Positions 51,899 to 60,706 of a stretch of DNA of 64,000 nucleotides are shown piece after piece (position 1 is the first letter of the stretch; every line of letters starts with the position of its first letter). The notes under the pieces are model-generated. The model had not been told where the DNA came from. It saw only the letters and a list, made by a program, of their open reading frames with translations, and made no database searches. This DNA comes from CAVWSM01 sp963799425. Its GTDB lineage: Bacteria > Actinomycetota > Actinomycetes > Jiangellales > Jiangellaceae. The stretch lies in NCBI GenBank assembly GCA_963799425.1, contig CAWCXA010000019.1, positions 1-64,000 of the forward strand. The letters run 5' to 3'. Both the position numbers and the translations under genes were made by a program.

Positions 51899-54811
51899 CC
51901 GGGCGTACGCAACAGCCTGCGCGTCCGACAGCGAACGGCCACGCGCCCGCGCGGCCTCGGCGGTGTCGGCGCCGACTGCTCGCTCGGCACGCTCGACGGC
52001 CCGCGCCAGCCTCATGGCCTGGTCGCCGTACAGCGGCGGAGCCGTTGCAGACGCGGCGCCGGCCGCGCTCAGCACCAGGAGCTCCTCATGGCTGTCGAGC
52101 CGCTCGAGCAGCTCCATGAACGACTGCAGGGTGCCCCACTCCATGCGCCAGACGCCGTCACGTTGCCAGGCGCCGAGGACGTCACCGAAGGCAGCCAGCG
52201 CGTTGGCCGGGTCACGGGCGCGCGCCGCTTGTGCGGCGACCGCGGACATGGCGACACGCTCGACGAGCCGTCGTCGACCGGTGCGGGCCAGTGCGATCGC
52301 TCGCCGGAGGCCCGCCAGCCCGGCGTCGGGTTCGTCGGAGTGCATGACGATCGCACGGCCAATCTCTGCCCAGGCCTGGGCCGTCGGTATCGGCGACCGC
52401 TCGGCCCACGCGACCAGGACTGCCGTCCGCCGACGCGCCTCCTCGACGTCTCCCATGTAGAAGCGCATGGCGGCGGCGTCGCCCAGGGCTTCCATCGTGC
52501 GGAGCCCCGGCGGGTCCAGTTCGCGCAGCCGCTCCAAGTAGCGGTCGACCGCGTCAACATCACCCGACCGGGCGGCAAACCAGATGAAAGCCTCGAGCGC
52601 AGCCGGTCCCAGCGGCTGCCCGCGATCCTCCATCACGCGCAGCCGCTTCACCAAGGCCGCCACGCCATCGCGGTCGCCGGATATTCCGCGCCACGCGGCC
52701 AGAGCGCCGATCGCCTCGCTCGCGAGCGGGTGGCCGCTGTCGCCGAAGCGATCCACCGTCTCCTGCACCCAGCCGTACACCTCGGACCGCAAGCACCACG
52801 AAGCGAGCAGGTGGAGTGCCGACACTAGCGCCAGCGCAACGTCGGCGTCACCCTCGTCGACGGACCAGCGCATCGCCGCGCGCAGGTTGTCCAGCTCCCG
52901 CTCGAACCGTTCGATCACCACTGGTTCATCGGCAGTGAACTGTCCGGCGTCGAGCGCACGGGCCAGCCTCACCGCCCACTGAGCGTGAGACCGACGAGTC
53001 ACCGCCGCCTCTTCGTGTGTGAGCGCCTGCAGGCCGAACTCGCGCATCGTCTCGAGCAGTCCGTAGCGAGTCACCCGTCCGGTGTCGAGGCGCTCGAGCA
53101 TGGAGCGTTCCGCCAGACCCGCCAGCAGGCGTGGGATGTCGCGCTCGGCCAACCCGTCACCGCTGGAGACACTGCCTGCCGCGTCGACCTCGAACCCGCC
53201 GTGAAACACCGACACCCGCCTGAACAGCGCCTGTGCCGCCGGCTCCAGGAGGTCGTAAGACCACCTGACGACGTCCGGCAGGTTGCGCTCCCGACCGCCC
53301 AGCAGCCGCGGCTCGCCGAGCAGTGCGAGCCGGTCGCCCAGCTGCCTTCGCAGATCGGTCAGGGTCATGACCCGGGTCAGCGGGGCGGCAAGCTCGATGG
53401 CGAGCGGCAATCCGTCGAGTGCCGTGCAGACGGCGCGCACGAGCTCACGTTGGGTTACGTCCGCTCCCACATGGACGCCCACCTCCGCGGCGCGTTCGAC
53501 GAACAGCAACTGCGCGTCGTCGATGGCCAGCGGTGCAAGCGTGACGACCGTCTCTCCCGAGATGCCGAGGGGCTGCCGACTGGTCGCCAGCACGCGCAGC
53601 CCCGGACACCGGCCGAGCAGGACGTGCGCGATGCGCCGTACTGGCTGTAGGAGGTGCTCGCAGTTGTCGAGGATGAGGACGACAGACTCGGCCCCCACCC
53701 GTCCTGCCATGGTCTGCACCGGGTCCTCGCCCGGCTCCGGCTCGGTCCTCATGGCTGCTGCCATCGCGTGACCGACGGAGTCGCCGGTGTCCACCGACGA
53801 CAGGTCGCAGAACACGGCCGCCGGGGACCGGTCGGCGACCGCGTCCACCGCAAGCGTTGTCTTCCCGACGCCACCGACGCCTACCACTGTCACGAGTCGC
53901 GATGACGAGAGCGCCGACCGTACCCGTTCGCGGTCGGCATCTCGTCCGATCAGCCGGGAAACGGTCGCTGGCACCGGCGTCCCGCGGCGATCCGACGTTG
54001 CCGCCCCTTGCGGGATCTCGCGCGCCAGAATCCGGCGCTGCAGCTCCTGCAGCTGTGGCGAGGGATCCAACCCGAGCTCGCTGGCAAGGTGCGTACAGGC
54101 TCGTTGGTACGCCGCAAGTGCCTCCGCTTGCCGCCCCGCTCGCGCATAGCCCTCCACAAGCAGGACCCACAGCTCCTCACGCAGCGGCTGCTGGCCGACC
54201 AACGCCTCGAGCTGTACCACAGGCGGTTCGTTACCGGTACGCAGCTCCAAGCGCAGGCGCGCGGTCATCGCCTCTTGATGCGCATGGACCAGCTGCTCGC
54301 GCAGCGCGGCTGCCGCCGGGGTGTCGGACGTGGCCGCCGGCTCCGCGCCACGCCAGAGGGCGAGTGCCCGGTCGTAGCCCCCCAGCGCTGTCGCCTCGTC
54401 GCCGGAGCGCTCGCTGTCCCTCGCGGCCGCGACCTCGTCGGCGAACCGTGCCACGTCGACGGCTCCGCGCGGCAGTGTGAGCATGTACGCGGACTCGCGG
54501 CGCGCAACCGCACCGTCGCCTCCGATGACCCGCCGGATGCGGGAGACGTACGTCTGCAGGCTCTTGTCTGCCGTCCGCGGCGGATCGTCGGCCCACAGGA
54601 GGCTCGACAACCGGTCCACCGAGACCGGCTCGCCGACATGCACCGCGAGCAGCGTGAGGACGGCGCGTTCCTGTCGACCGGGCAGCGTCCGCGGCTCACC
54701 GCCGACCTGGATCTCGAGCGGACCGAGCGCGCGGATCTCGACCGGGGTGGTGTCAGTCGCCCCGGTCGCAGAGCGGGCCGCTACCGAACCGCGACCGGAC
54801 CGCGGGTCCAC
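51878..54811 (-). CDS. AfsR/SARP-type regulator with NB-ARC and TPR-like region
   Basis: 977-residue regulator. The N-terminal OmpR-type DNA-binding domain (about 25-100: IRALGPLEIQVGGEPRTLPGRQERAVLTLLAVHVGEPVSVDRLSSLLW) is followed by the BTAD domain (about 105-265), then an NB-ARC/P-loop ATPase with GVGGVGKTTLAVDAV (Walker A about 315-325), LILDNCEHLL (Walker B-like) and a helical repeat region to the end. Relatives control secondary metabolism or stress genes after ATP-dependent self-assembly. No biosynthetic cluster is in view, so targets are unknown. It ends in convergence with the M6-protease partner gene. Confidence 0.93.
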   Translation of the reverse strand: MDPRSGRGSVAARSATGATDTTPVEIRALGPLEIQVGGEPRTLPGRQERAVLTLLAVHVGEPVSVDRLSSLLWADDPPRTADKSLQTYVSRIRRVIGGDGAVARRESAYMLTLPRGAVDVARFADEVAAARDSERSGDEATALGGYDRALALWRGAEPAATSDTPAAAALREQLVHAHQEAMTARLRLELRTGNEPPVVQLEALVGQQPLREELWVLLVEGYARAGRQAEALAAYQRACTHLASELGLDPSPQLQELQRRILAREIPQGAATSDRRGTPVPATVSRLIGRDADRERVRSALSSSRLVTVVGVGGVGKTTLAVDAVADRSPAAVFCDLSSVDTGDSVGHAMAAAMRTEPEPGEDPVQTMAGRVGAESVVLILDNCEHLLQPVRRIAHVLLGRCPGLRVLATSRQPLGISGETVVTLAPLAIDDAQLLFVERAAEVGVHVGADVTQRELVRAVCTALDGLPLAIELAAPLTRVMTLTDLRRQLGDRLALLGEPRLLGGRERNLPDVVRWSYDLLEPAAQALFRRVSVFHGGFEVDAAGSVSSGDGLAERDIPRLLAGLAERSMLERLDTGRVTRYGLLETMREFGLQALTHEEAAVTRRSHAQWAVRLARALDAGQFTADEPVVIERFERELDNLRAAMRWSVDEGDADVALALVSALHLLASWCLRSEVYGWVQETVDRFGDSGHPLASEAIGALAAWRGISGDRDGVAALVKRLRVMEDRGQPLGPAALEAFIWFAARSGDVDAVDRYLERLRELDPPGLRTMEALGDAAAMRFYMGDVEEARRRTAVLVAWAERSPIPTAQAWAEIGRAIVMHSDEPDAGLAGLRRAIALARTGRRRLVERVAMSAVAAQAARARDPANALAAFGDVLGAWQRDGVWRMEWGTLQSFMELLERLDSHEELLVLSAAGAASATAPPLYGDQAMRLARAVERAERAVGADTAEAARARGRSLSDAQAVAYARSLVARR

Positions 54812-54936
54812 GCGCGCAGTCTAACGACGCAACGAGGCCCGAGCAGAAAGGCTCAATGATGCGACGCTCTGCCAGGACAGTGGAAGCGCGCGCCGAGGCG
54901 AGCCCGCCCGATGGCGGGCGGCTGCTTCGCATGCTC

Positions 54937-54958
54937 GCCCGGATTCTGACATCCGGGC
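54937..54958. other. 8-bp hairpin upstream of the double-DUF427 gene
   Basis: GCCCGGAT-TCTGAC-ATCCGGGC is a perfect stem-loop, about 71 bases before the ATG at 55029; a second hairpin GCCCGCC-CGAT-GGCGGGC lies at 54902-54919. The 217-base region between the AfsR-type gene and this gene holds no other feature I can see. Possibly an RNA leader or a terminator of upstream antisense reading. Confidence 0.4.
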
Positions 54959-55028
54959 CTTATCTACCGATCACCGGCGTGGTGCCGCCTATGTGGGCGA
55001 TGCGCGCGCGGTACACAAGGGGGCAGCA

Positions 55029-55814
55029 ATGAAGACGTGGGACATCGAGAGCTTGTTCGCCGACAAGGGCACATCCGCGTGGTTCCCGCTGGTCGAGCCG
55101 ACGCAGCGCTGGATCAGGGTGCGGCTCGGCAACCAGCTGATCGCAGACAGCCGGCGGGCCAAGCTGCACATTGACTATGGCCCGAATGTCCTCCCGACCT
55201 ACTACCTCCCGCTCGATGACGTCGACACAAGTGCGCTCGTCGACCAGCACGACGGGCCGGACGGCACAACCCGCTGGTCGGTCCGTGGCGAGAAACGGGT
55301 GGCTGACGACGCCGCGTACGGATACCTGACGACTGGACCGGCGGGCATGCCGGAGCTCGCCGGCCACGTCTCGTTCTCCTGGGATCGGCTGCGCTGGTTC
55401 GAGGAAGAGCAGCGGGTGGTCCTGCACGCCCGCGACCCGTACAAGCGGGTCGACGTGCTGCCTAGCTCGCGGCACGTGATCGTGGAGGTCGCCGGACAGG
55501 TTGTCGCCGAGTCGCGGCGCCCGACCCTGCTCTTCGAGACGTGGCTGCCGCCTCGCTTCTACCTTCCCCGCGAGGACGTACGCATGGACCTGCTGCAGCC
55601 AAGTCGCAGCGTCACTGCGTGCCCGTACAAGGGCGTCGCCTCGTACTGGTCAGTGCGCGCAGGCGAGACCGACAAGCCCGATCTGGTGTGGAGCTACTGC
55701 GACCCGATCCACGAGGTTGCCGGCATCCGCAACCTGTTCTGCTTCTTCAACGAGCACGTCGACCTGATCGTCGACGGTGAGCGGCTGCCGCGGCCGGTCA
55801 CGCCGTGGAGCTGA
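55029..55814 (+). CDS. Protein with two DUF427 domains
   Basis: 261-residue protein with two tandem DUF427 domains: RWIRVRLGNQLIADSRRAKLHIDYGPNVLPTYYLPLDDVD in the first half, and KRVDVLPSSRHVIVEVAGQVVAESRRPTLLFETWLPPRFYLPREDVRMDLL with YKGVASYWSV and GIRNLFCFFNEHVDLIVDGE in the second. DUF427 proteins are common in actinobacteria and probably fold as beta-barrels; function is unknown. ATG 55029 has AAGGGGGCAG upstream. Copy C of the palindromic repeat follows the stop. Confidence 0.88.
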   Translation: MKTWDIESLFADKGTSAWFPLVEPTQRWIRVRLGNQLIADSRRAKLHIDYGPNVLPTYYLPLDDVDTSALVDQHDGPDGTTRWSVRGEKRVADDAAYGYLTTGPAGMPELAGHVSFSWDRLRWFEEEQRVVLHARDPYKRVDVLPSSRHVIVEVAGQVVAESRRPTLLFETWLPPRFYLPREDVRMDLLQPSRSVTACPYKGVASYWSVRAGETDKPDLVWSYCDPIHEVAGIRNLFCFFNEHVDLIVDGERLPRPVTPWS

Positions 55815-55827
55815 TGGGCGCACCGCA

Positions 55828-55900
55828 GGAATGACCACGTTAAGCAGGCTTTACCCCGCACCACTAGGCATGTGCGCCTGGTGGTGTGGGGTAAAGCCTG
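55828..55900. repeat. Dispersed palindromic repeat, copy C (left half)
   Basis: Outer left flank GGAATGACCACGT plus AAGCAGG as in copy B, then arms CAGGCTTTACCCCGCACCAC (55845-55864) and GTGGTGTGGGGTAAAGCCTG (55881-55900) pairing over 20 bases with one G:T. The right flank ACGTGGTCATTCC is missing. It lies between the converging DUF427 gene and ilvE. Confidence 0.8.
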
Positions 55901-55921
55901 TTGATGGGCTCAGGGGCCAGC

Positions 55922-57025
55922 TCAGAGGACGCGGTGCAGGTGGCCGTGGGTGTCCTCGACCCGGCCGTACTGGACGTCGAGCAGCGTGTCTCGGATCGCG
56001 GTCGTCACCGGGCCGACCTCGTCGCCGGATCCCACCTCGCCGTCACGCCAGACGAGTCTGCCAACCGGCGTGACGACAGCGGCAGTGCCGCAGGCGAACA
56101 CCTCGGTGATGCGTCCGGATCGCACACCGTCGCGCCACTCCTGGATGTCGACGCGGCGCTCCTCGACCTTGTGGCCGAAGTCGCCCGCGATCTGCAGGAT
56201 CGACGACCGCGTAACCCCCTCGAGGATGGTGCCGAGCTCCGGCGTGACGATCAGCCCGTCGTCGAAGACGAAGAACAGGTTCATGCCGCCGAGCTCCTCC
56301 ACCCAGCGGCCCTCGATCGCGTCGAGGAAGCAGACCTGGTCGCAGCCATGCTCGAGCGCCTCCTGCTGCGGGAGCAGGCTCGCCGCGTAGTTGCCGCCGG
56401 TCTTGGCCGCGCCCATGCCGCCGCGGGCCGCCCGGGTGTAGTTGTCGGACAGCCAGATGGAGACCGGCTTGACGCCGGAGGCGAAGTAGGCGCCGGCCGG
56501 CGAGGCGATCACGCAGTAAGTGACCTGCTGTGCCGGGCGCACACCGAGAAAGACCTCGGAGGCGAACATGAACGGCCGCAGGTAGAGGCTCCCCTCGCCG
56601 CCGCTCGGCACCCATTCCTGGTCGACCTGGACCAGCGCGTCGATGGAGCCGACGAAGTCGTCTACCGGCAGCTGCGGCAGCGCCAGCCGGTGGGCTGACC
56701 GCGCGAATCGCTCGCCGTTGGCCCACGGGCGGAAGGTCCAGATCGACCCATCGGCGTGCCGGTAGGCCTTCATGCCCTCGAAGATCTCCTGCGCGTAGTG
56801 CAGCACAGCGCTCGCCGGGTCGAGCTGGAAAGGTCCGTACGGCCGCACGGCCGCGTTGTGCCAACCCCTGTCGGAGGTCCAGGTCGCTGTGAGCATGTGG
56901 TCGGTGAAGTACTTGCCGAACCCGGGGGCGGCCAGGATCTCGGCGCGACGGTCTGCGGATACGACCTGCTGCGACTTCTCGATCGCAAACTCCAGGCGGG
57001 TCGTGGCAGGTGTCGTCGCGCTCAT
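55922..57025 (-). CDS. ilvE: Branched-chain amino acid aminotransferase
   Basis: 367-residue class IV PLP enzyme, last step of Leu, Ile and Val synthesis. The Schiff-base lysine is Lys208 in GGMGAAKTGGNYAASLLPQQEAL; further landmarks are FEGMKAYRHADGSIWTFRPWANGERFARSAHRLALPQL and RSSILQIAGDFGHKVEERRVDIQEW. ATG 57025 fits the N-terminus MSATTPATTRLEFAIEKS. It stands alone downstream of an ABC operon that reads in the same direction, with a 99-base gap. Confidence 0.96.
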   Translation of the reverse strand: MSATTPATTRLEFAIEKSQQVVSADRRAEILAAPGFGKYFTDHMLTATWTSDRGWHNAAVRPYGPFQLDPASAVLHYAQEIFEGMKAYRHADGSIWTFRPWANGERFARSAHRLALPQLPVDDFVGSIDALVQVDQEWVPSGGEGSLYLRPFMFASEVFLGVRPAQQVTYCVIASPAGAYFASGVKPVSIWLSDNYTRAARGGMGAAKTGGNYAASLLPQQEALEHGCDQVCFLDAIEGRWVEELGGMNLFFVFDDGLIVTPELGTILEGVTRSSILQIAGDFGHKVEERRVDIQEWRDGVRSGRITEVFACGTAAVVTPVGRLVWRDGEVGSGDEVGPVTTAIRDTLLDVQYGRVEDTHGHLHRVL

Positions 57026-57124
57026 GTTCGCAGGCTCCCGGTGCAGGTAGTTGGGCGTCCTACGAAAACGCTAGCAGCGCCTCCCACGCCCGGCTCTGAC
57101 GGCCGCAGGTGGCCCTTGATCCCG

Positions 57125-57886
57125 TCACTCCTCCCCGACGAGACTGAAGGCGCGCAGTCGGCGCCCCGCGTACCACGTCGCCCCCACGGTGACGACCGTG
57201 AGCAGCACCAGAGCCACCGGAAGCCGCACGTCCGCCTCGATCGCGCCGGGCTCGGCAATCGCCTCGGCCACGGAGAGGCCCCACTGCTGGACGCTCAACG
57301 TGCGGGCACCGGACACGAACCCGCCGATGAGACCTTCCCAGAGCAGGACGTAGGCGAGACCGATGACGACTGCGTGCCGGCTCACGACGCCGAGGAGAAC
57401 GAACAGGGCGGCGTAGGCGACGGCGGCGAGCGCCGCGCCGATCCCGAATGCGACCGCGATGCCACGGTCGAAGCCAACCATGACGAGGCCGGCGACGAAA
57501 ACGGTCAGCGAGCCCGTTGCCGCCGCCGCCACAGCAGCTACAGCGAACTTGGATCGCACGATCCGGCTCCGCGGGATCGGCTTCGCGAGCAGGTACGTGA
57601 TCGACCCGTCGTCGATCTCCGGCGCGATGACGCCGGTGCCGGCTATCAGCGCGACAAGCGGCAGCAGCGTCGCGAGGGCAAAGTTGGACAGCACGTTGAC
57701 GGCCGCGTCGTGGTCAACGCCGAGAAAGCCTCGTACGGCGAACGCCAGCGCCAGCAGCAACGCCGGCAGGACGAGGAGCCACCAGCCACGCCGACGGCCG
57801 GCGAGACCCGCCAGGGTGAGCCGCACGACTGTCGGGTCGACGGCCCCGCGGGTGGGCGCGGCAGGGATGGTTCGGGTCGCGGTCAT
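57125..57886 (-). CDS. ABC-2 type permease (second unit)
   Basis: 253-residue membrane protein with six hydrophobic segments (e.g. LLVLPALLLALAFAVRGFLGV, LATLLPLVALIAGTGVIAPEI, VLLGVVSRHAVVIGLAYVLLW). It belongs to the ABC-2 permease superfamily and pairs with the ATPase immediately upstream, which overlaps it by ATGA. Last gene of the four-gene operon; substrate unknown. Confidence 0.85.
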   Translation of the reverse strand: MTATRTIPAAPTRGAVDPTVVRLTLAGLAGRRRGWWLLVLPALLLALAFAVRGFLGVDHDAAVNVLSNFALATLLPLVALIAGTGVIAPEIDDGSITYLLAKPIPRSRIVRSKFAVAAVAAAATGSLTVFVAGLVMVGFDRGIAVAFGIGAALAAVAYAALFVLLGVVSRHAVVIGLAYVLLWEGLIGGFVSGARTLSVQQWGLSVAEAIAEPGAIEADVRLPVALVLLTVVTVGATWYAGRRLRAFSLVGEE

Positions 57887-58800
57887 GCTTCCACCAGGTA
57901 GGAGAAGACGCTCTCGAGGGATTCGTCGGCCGGCGAGACCTGTAGGAGCCGGACGTCGGCGTCGCGAGCCACTTGCGGGAGGAGCTCGGTGAACCGTCCG
58001 AAGTCGACGGCCTGTACGTGCAAGGCGGGCTCCCGTGTGTCGAGCTCGACCGAGGCCGTGGAGCCGTCGGCGATGAGGGCGGCCGCGAGTGCCCGGTCGT
58101 CGCTGGAACGCACGAGGTAGCGGTGCGGCCGGTCGGTCATCAGGCGCCGAATCTTGCGGTAGTCACCGGACGCCGCGTGCCGGCCCGCCACGATCACCTC
58201 GATGTGGGTGGCCAGCTGCTCGACCTCCTCGAGGATGTGCGAGCTGAACAAGACGCTGCGGCCATCGGACCCGAATCTTCGCAGCAGGTCCATGAGGTGC
58301 ATCCGCTGCCGTGGGTCCATGCCGTTGAACGGCTCGTCGAGCAGGAGGACGGCCGGGTCGTGGACGAGCGCGGAGGCCATCTTGACGCGCTGGCGCATGC
58401 CCTTGGAGTACGTGTTGAGCCGGCGGTCCTGCGCATCGATCATCTCGACGGTGCGCAGTGCGCGCTCGGCAGCGGCATCGGGATCCGCCAGCCCATGCAG
58501 CTCAGCGTTGGCGAGCACGAACTGCCGGCCGGTGAGGAAGTCGTACATCGCTTCACGTTCCGGAACGAGGCCGATCTGGCGATAGATCCGCTCGTTCTGC
58601 CAGACGGCTGCGTCGTCCAGTGCCACGGTCCCGGCCGACGGCTCCAGGAACCCGCTCATCATGTTGATCAGCGTCGTCTTGCCGGCGCCGTTGGGCCCGA
58701 GCAGCCCGGTGATGCCGGGGCCGATCGCCATGCTGATGTCATTGACAGCGACGACGTTGCCGAACCATCGGGAGACGCGGTCGATCTCGAGGGTTGCCAT
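57883..58800 (-). CDS. ABC transporter ATP-binding protein (second unit)
   Basis: 305-residue ATPase. Walker A GPNGAGKTTLINMMSG, the Q-loop in YRQIGLVPEREAMYDFLTG, the ABC signature NTYSKGMRQRVKMASALVHDPAVLLLDEPFNGMDPRQR, and the switch His in VLFSSHILEEVEQL are all visible. The C-terminal extension is typical of ABC-2 exporter ATPases. ATG 58800 (MATLEIDRVSRWFG). Third of four genes; starts two bases after the preceding permease stop. Confidence 0.92.
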   Translation of the reverse strand: MATLEIDRVSRWFGNVVAVNDISMAIGPGITGLLGPNGAGKTTLINMMSGFLEPSAGTVALDDAAVWQNERIYRQIGLVPEREAMYDFLTGRQFVLANAELHGLADPDAAAERALRTVEMIDAQDRRLNTYSKGMRQRVKMASALVHDPAVLLLDEPFNGMDPRQRMHLMDLLRRFGSDGRSVLFSSHILEEVEQLATHIEVIVAGRHAASGDYRKIRRLMTDRPHRYLVRSSDDRALAAALIADGSTASVELDTREPALHVQAVDFGRFTELLPQVARDADVRLLQVSPADESLESVFSYLVEA

Positions 58801-58802
58801 GC

Positions 58803-59702
58803 TCAGACCTTCCGGTAACGCAGGATGAGCAGCCAGTAGGACAGCGCCACCGAACCAAGCAGCACAGCGGTGAACACGAGGCCACCCACCGTGCCTGGCG
58901 GGCCGGCGATGCCGGCGACTTCGTTGCCGGTCAGCCAGCTCTGCACGCCGTCGGCGAGCGTGACCGGCGACAGCAGGCCGAACCACTCGGCGGCAGTGAA
59001 GCCCGCCGACTCCCCTGAGTCCTGGGCAATGCCCTGCAAGGTGCTCGCGAAGCCATAGCTCAGCATCAGCACTGAGATGATGGCGGCGATGCCAATCCCG
59101 CGGCGTGCGGTGACGGAGGCGATCACGAGACTCAGGCCGGCGAAGAGCACGGCGAACAGCAACGCGCCCAGCAACCCGCCGAGCAGCCCGAGGGTCTGAT
59201 CGGTGAAGTCGAGCTTGGCGAGCAGTGCCCCCGCGTACAAGACGAGTAGCGGCGTGGCGACCAGCACGAAGACCGCCGCGGTCATGGCGAGGAACTTGGC
59301 CCGTACGTAGTCACCGCGCGTGATCGGGCGGGCGAGGTAGAGCGGTAGAACGCCGAACCGCAGGTCCTTGGAGACCAGCTGCGGCGCCGTCACAGATACG
59401 AAGATCGACACCGCGGCGATGAGGTACACGACGTTTTCGGTGTAGTCCACGGGCAGCTCGTCGGCCTTCGTCGCCAGGGCCACGATCACGACGACCAGCG
59501 CCGGGATCACCATGACCCCGAGCAGCAACATCGGCACCACCTTGGACTTCGCCGACCTGCCGAGGCCGTACGCGCCGCGCAGGCTGTCGACGAACAGGCT
59601 GCGCGCGGCGAACGTGCGGCCGAGCCGCACACCCTCGTACGACCGGTAGCCGATGTCGTGGATAACGTCGCTGGGCTGCGCGACGGGCGGTCCGGCGGTC
59701 AC
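58803..59702 (-). CDS. ABC-2 type permease (first unit)
   Basis: 299-residue membrane protein with about six helices. N-terminal HDIGYRSYEGVRLGRTFAARSLF precedes the first helix; the segment VSVTAPQLVSKDLRFGVLPLYLARPITRGDYVRAKFLAMTAAVFVLVATPLLVLY contains the conserved ABC-2 permease pattern (L.RPI.R.Y). Its GTG start overlaps the preceding ATPase stop by four bases. Substrate unknown. Confidence 0.88.
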   Translation of the reverse strand: MTAGPPVAQPSDVIHDIGYRSYEGVRLGRTFAARSLFVDSLRGAYGLGRSAKSKVVPMLLLGVMVIPALVVVIVALATKADELPVDYTENVVYLIAAVSIFVSVTAPQLVSKDLRFGVLPLYLARPITRGDYVRAKFLAMTAAVFVLVATPLLVLYAGALLAKLDFTDQTLGLLGGLLGALLFAVLFAGLSLVIASVTARRGIGIAAIISVLMLSYGFASTLQGIAQDSGESAGFTAAEWFGLLSPVTLADGVQSWLTGNEVAGIAGPPGTVGGLVFTAVLLGSVALSYWLLILRYRKV

Positions 59703-60625
59703 GAGGACTCCTCATCTCGGAAGATCTCGGCGATGTGGTGACGGCGCTGCTCCATGCGGACGAGGCCGAGCCCCAGGTCGGCGACGGTGTCGCGGACCCG
59801 GTCGACCGTCCGGTCGAACGCCCCGGGGTCGACGTCGACCAGCAGCAGTCGGCCCTCGGCCCGTACGTGCACGTCGCGAGCGCTGAGCGCCCGCACGACG
59901 TCCACTGGGCGACCGTCACGGGGCTCGCCGACCTCAACGACGAGCGACTGCGTCGCGTGCATGAAGTCCGTGGTCGCCGAAGAGCGGAGCAGCCTGCCTG
60001 CGTCGATGACGACGACGTGGTCGCTGATCCGCTCCAGCTCGCCGAGCAAGTGGCTGGTCACGAGAACCGCGATGCCGAAGTCGGTGTGCACGCGGCGAAT
60101 CAGGCCGAGCATGTCGTCGCGGCCGACCGGGTCGAGCCCGTTGGTGGGTTCGTCCAGGAACACGACCTCGGGGGCGTGCACGAGTGCCTGTGCGAGCTTG
60201 ACCCGCTGCTTCATGCCGGTCGAGTAGCCGCCCATGGGGCGGTAGCGCTCCTCGTAGAGACCCACGTGCCGCAGCGTGTCGGCGGTGCGTTCGCGGGCGG
60301 CGGTGTGCGGGAGGCCGGACACCCGCGCCATGTGGACCACGAACTCCGTCGCGGTCGTGTCAGGTGGCAGGCAGTCGTGCTCGGGCATGTAGCCGACGCG
60401 CTCGCGAATCCGTGGCCCGTCCGTGGCCACGTCATGGCCGAGGACCCGAGCCTGGCCGCCGCTGGCCTCGGTCAGCCCGAGCAGGATCTTGATCAGGGTG
60501 GACTTCCCCGCGCCGTTGGCGCCAACCAGCCCCGTGACGCCCTGGGGGACATCGATCGTCAGCTCGTCGAGCGCGGTCACGCGGGGATAGCTCTTGCTCA
60601 GACTCTCGGTCTCGATGACTGGCAC
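59699..60625 (-). CDS. ABC transporter ATP-binding protein (first unit)
   Basis: 308-residue ATPase, first gene of a four-gene operon. Walker A GANGAGKSTLIKILLG, the Q-loop region in RVGYMPEHDCLPPD, the signature YSTGMKQRVKLAQALVHAPEVVFLDEPTNGLDPVGRDD and the switch His in VLVTSHLLGELERI are present. The operon is ATPase-permease-ATPase-permease, all with ATGA/GTGA overlaps or 2-base gaps, so two exporters or one heteromeric exporter are coexpressed. ATG at 60625. Confidence 0.92.
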   Translation of the reverse strand: MPVIETESLSKSYPRVTALDELTIDVPQGVTGLVGANGAGKSTLIKILLGLTEASGGQARVLGHDVATDGPRIRERVGYMPEHDCLPPDTTATEFVVHMARVSGLPHTAARERTADTLRHVGLYEERYRPMGGYSTGMKQRVKLAQALVHAPEVVFLDEPTNGLDPVGRDDMLGLIRRVHTDFGIAVLVTSHLLGELERISDHVVVIDAGRLLRSSATTDFMHATQSLVVEVGEPRDGRPVDVVRALSARDVHVRAEGRLLLVDVDPGAFDRTVDRVRDTVADLGLGLVRMEQRRHHIAEIFRDEESS

Positions 60626-60706
60626 GAACGCAGCGTAGGGGTGGGTGGTGCGCTGTGACGTCAGGAGGGGTCGGCAAGTTTGCCCTGATTTGGCGCTAGC
60701 GAACCC

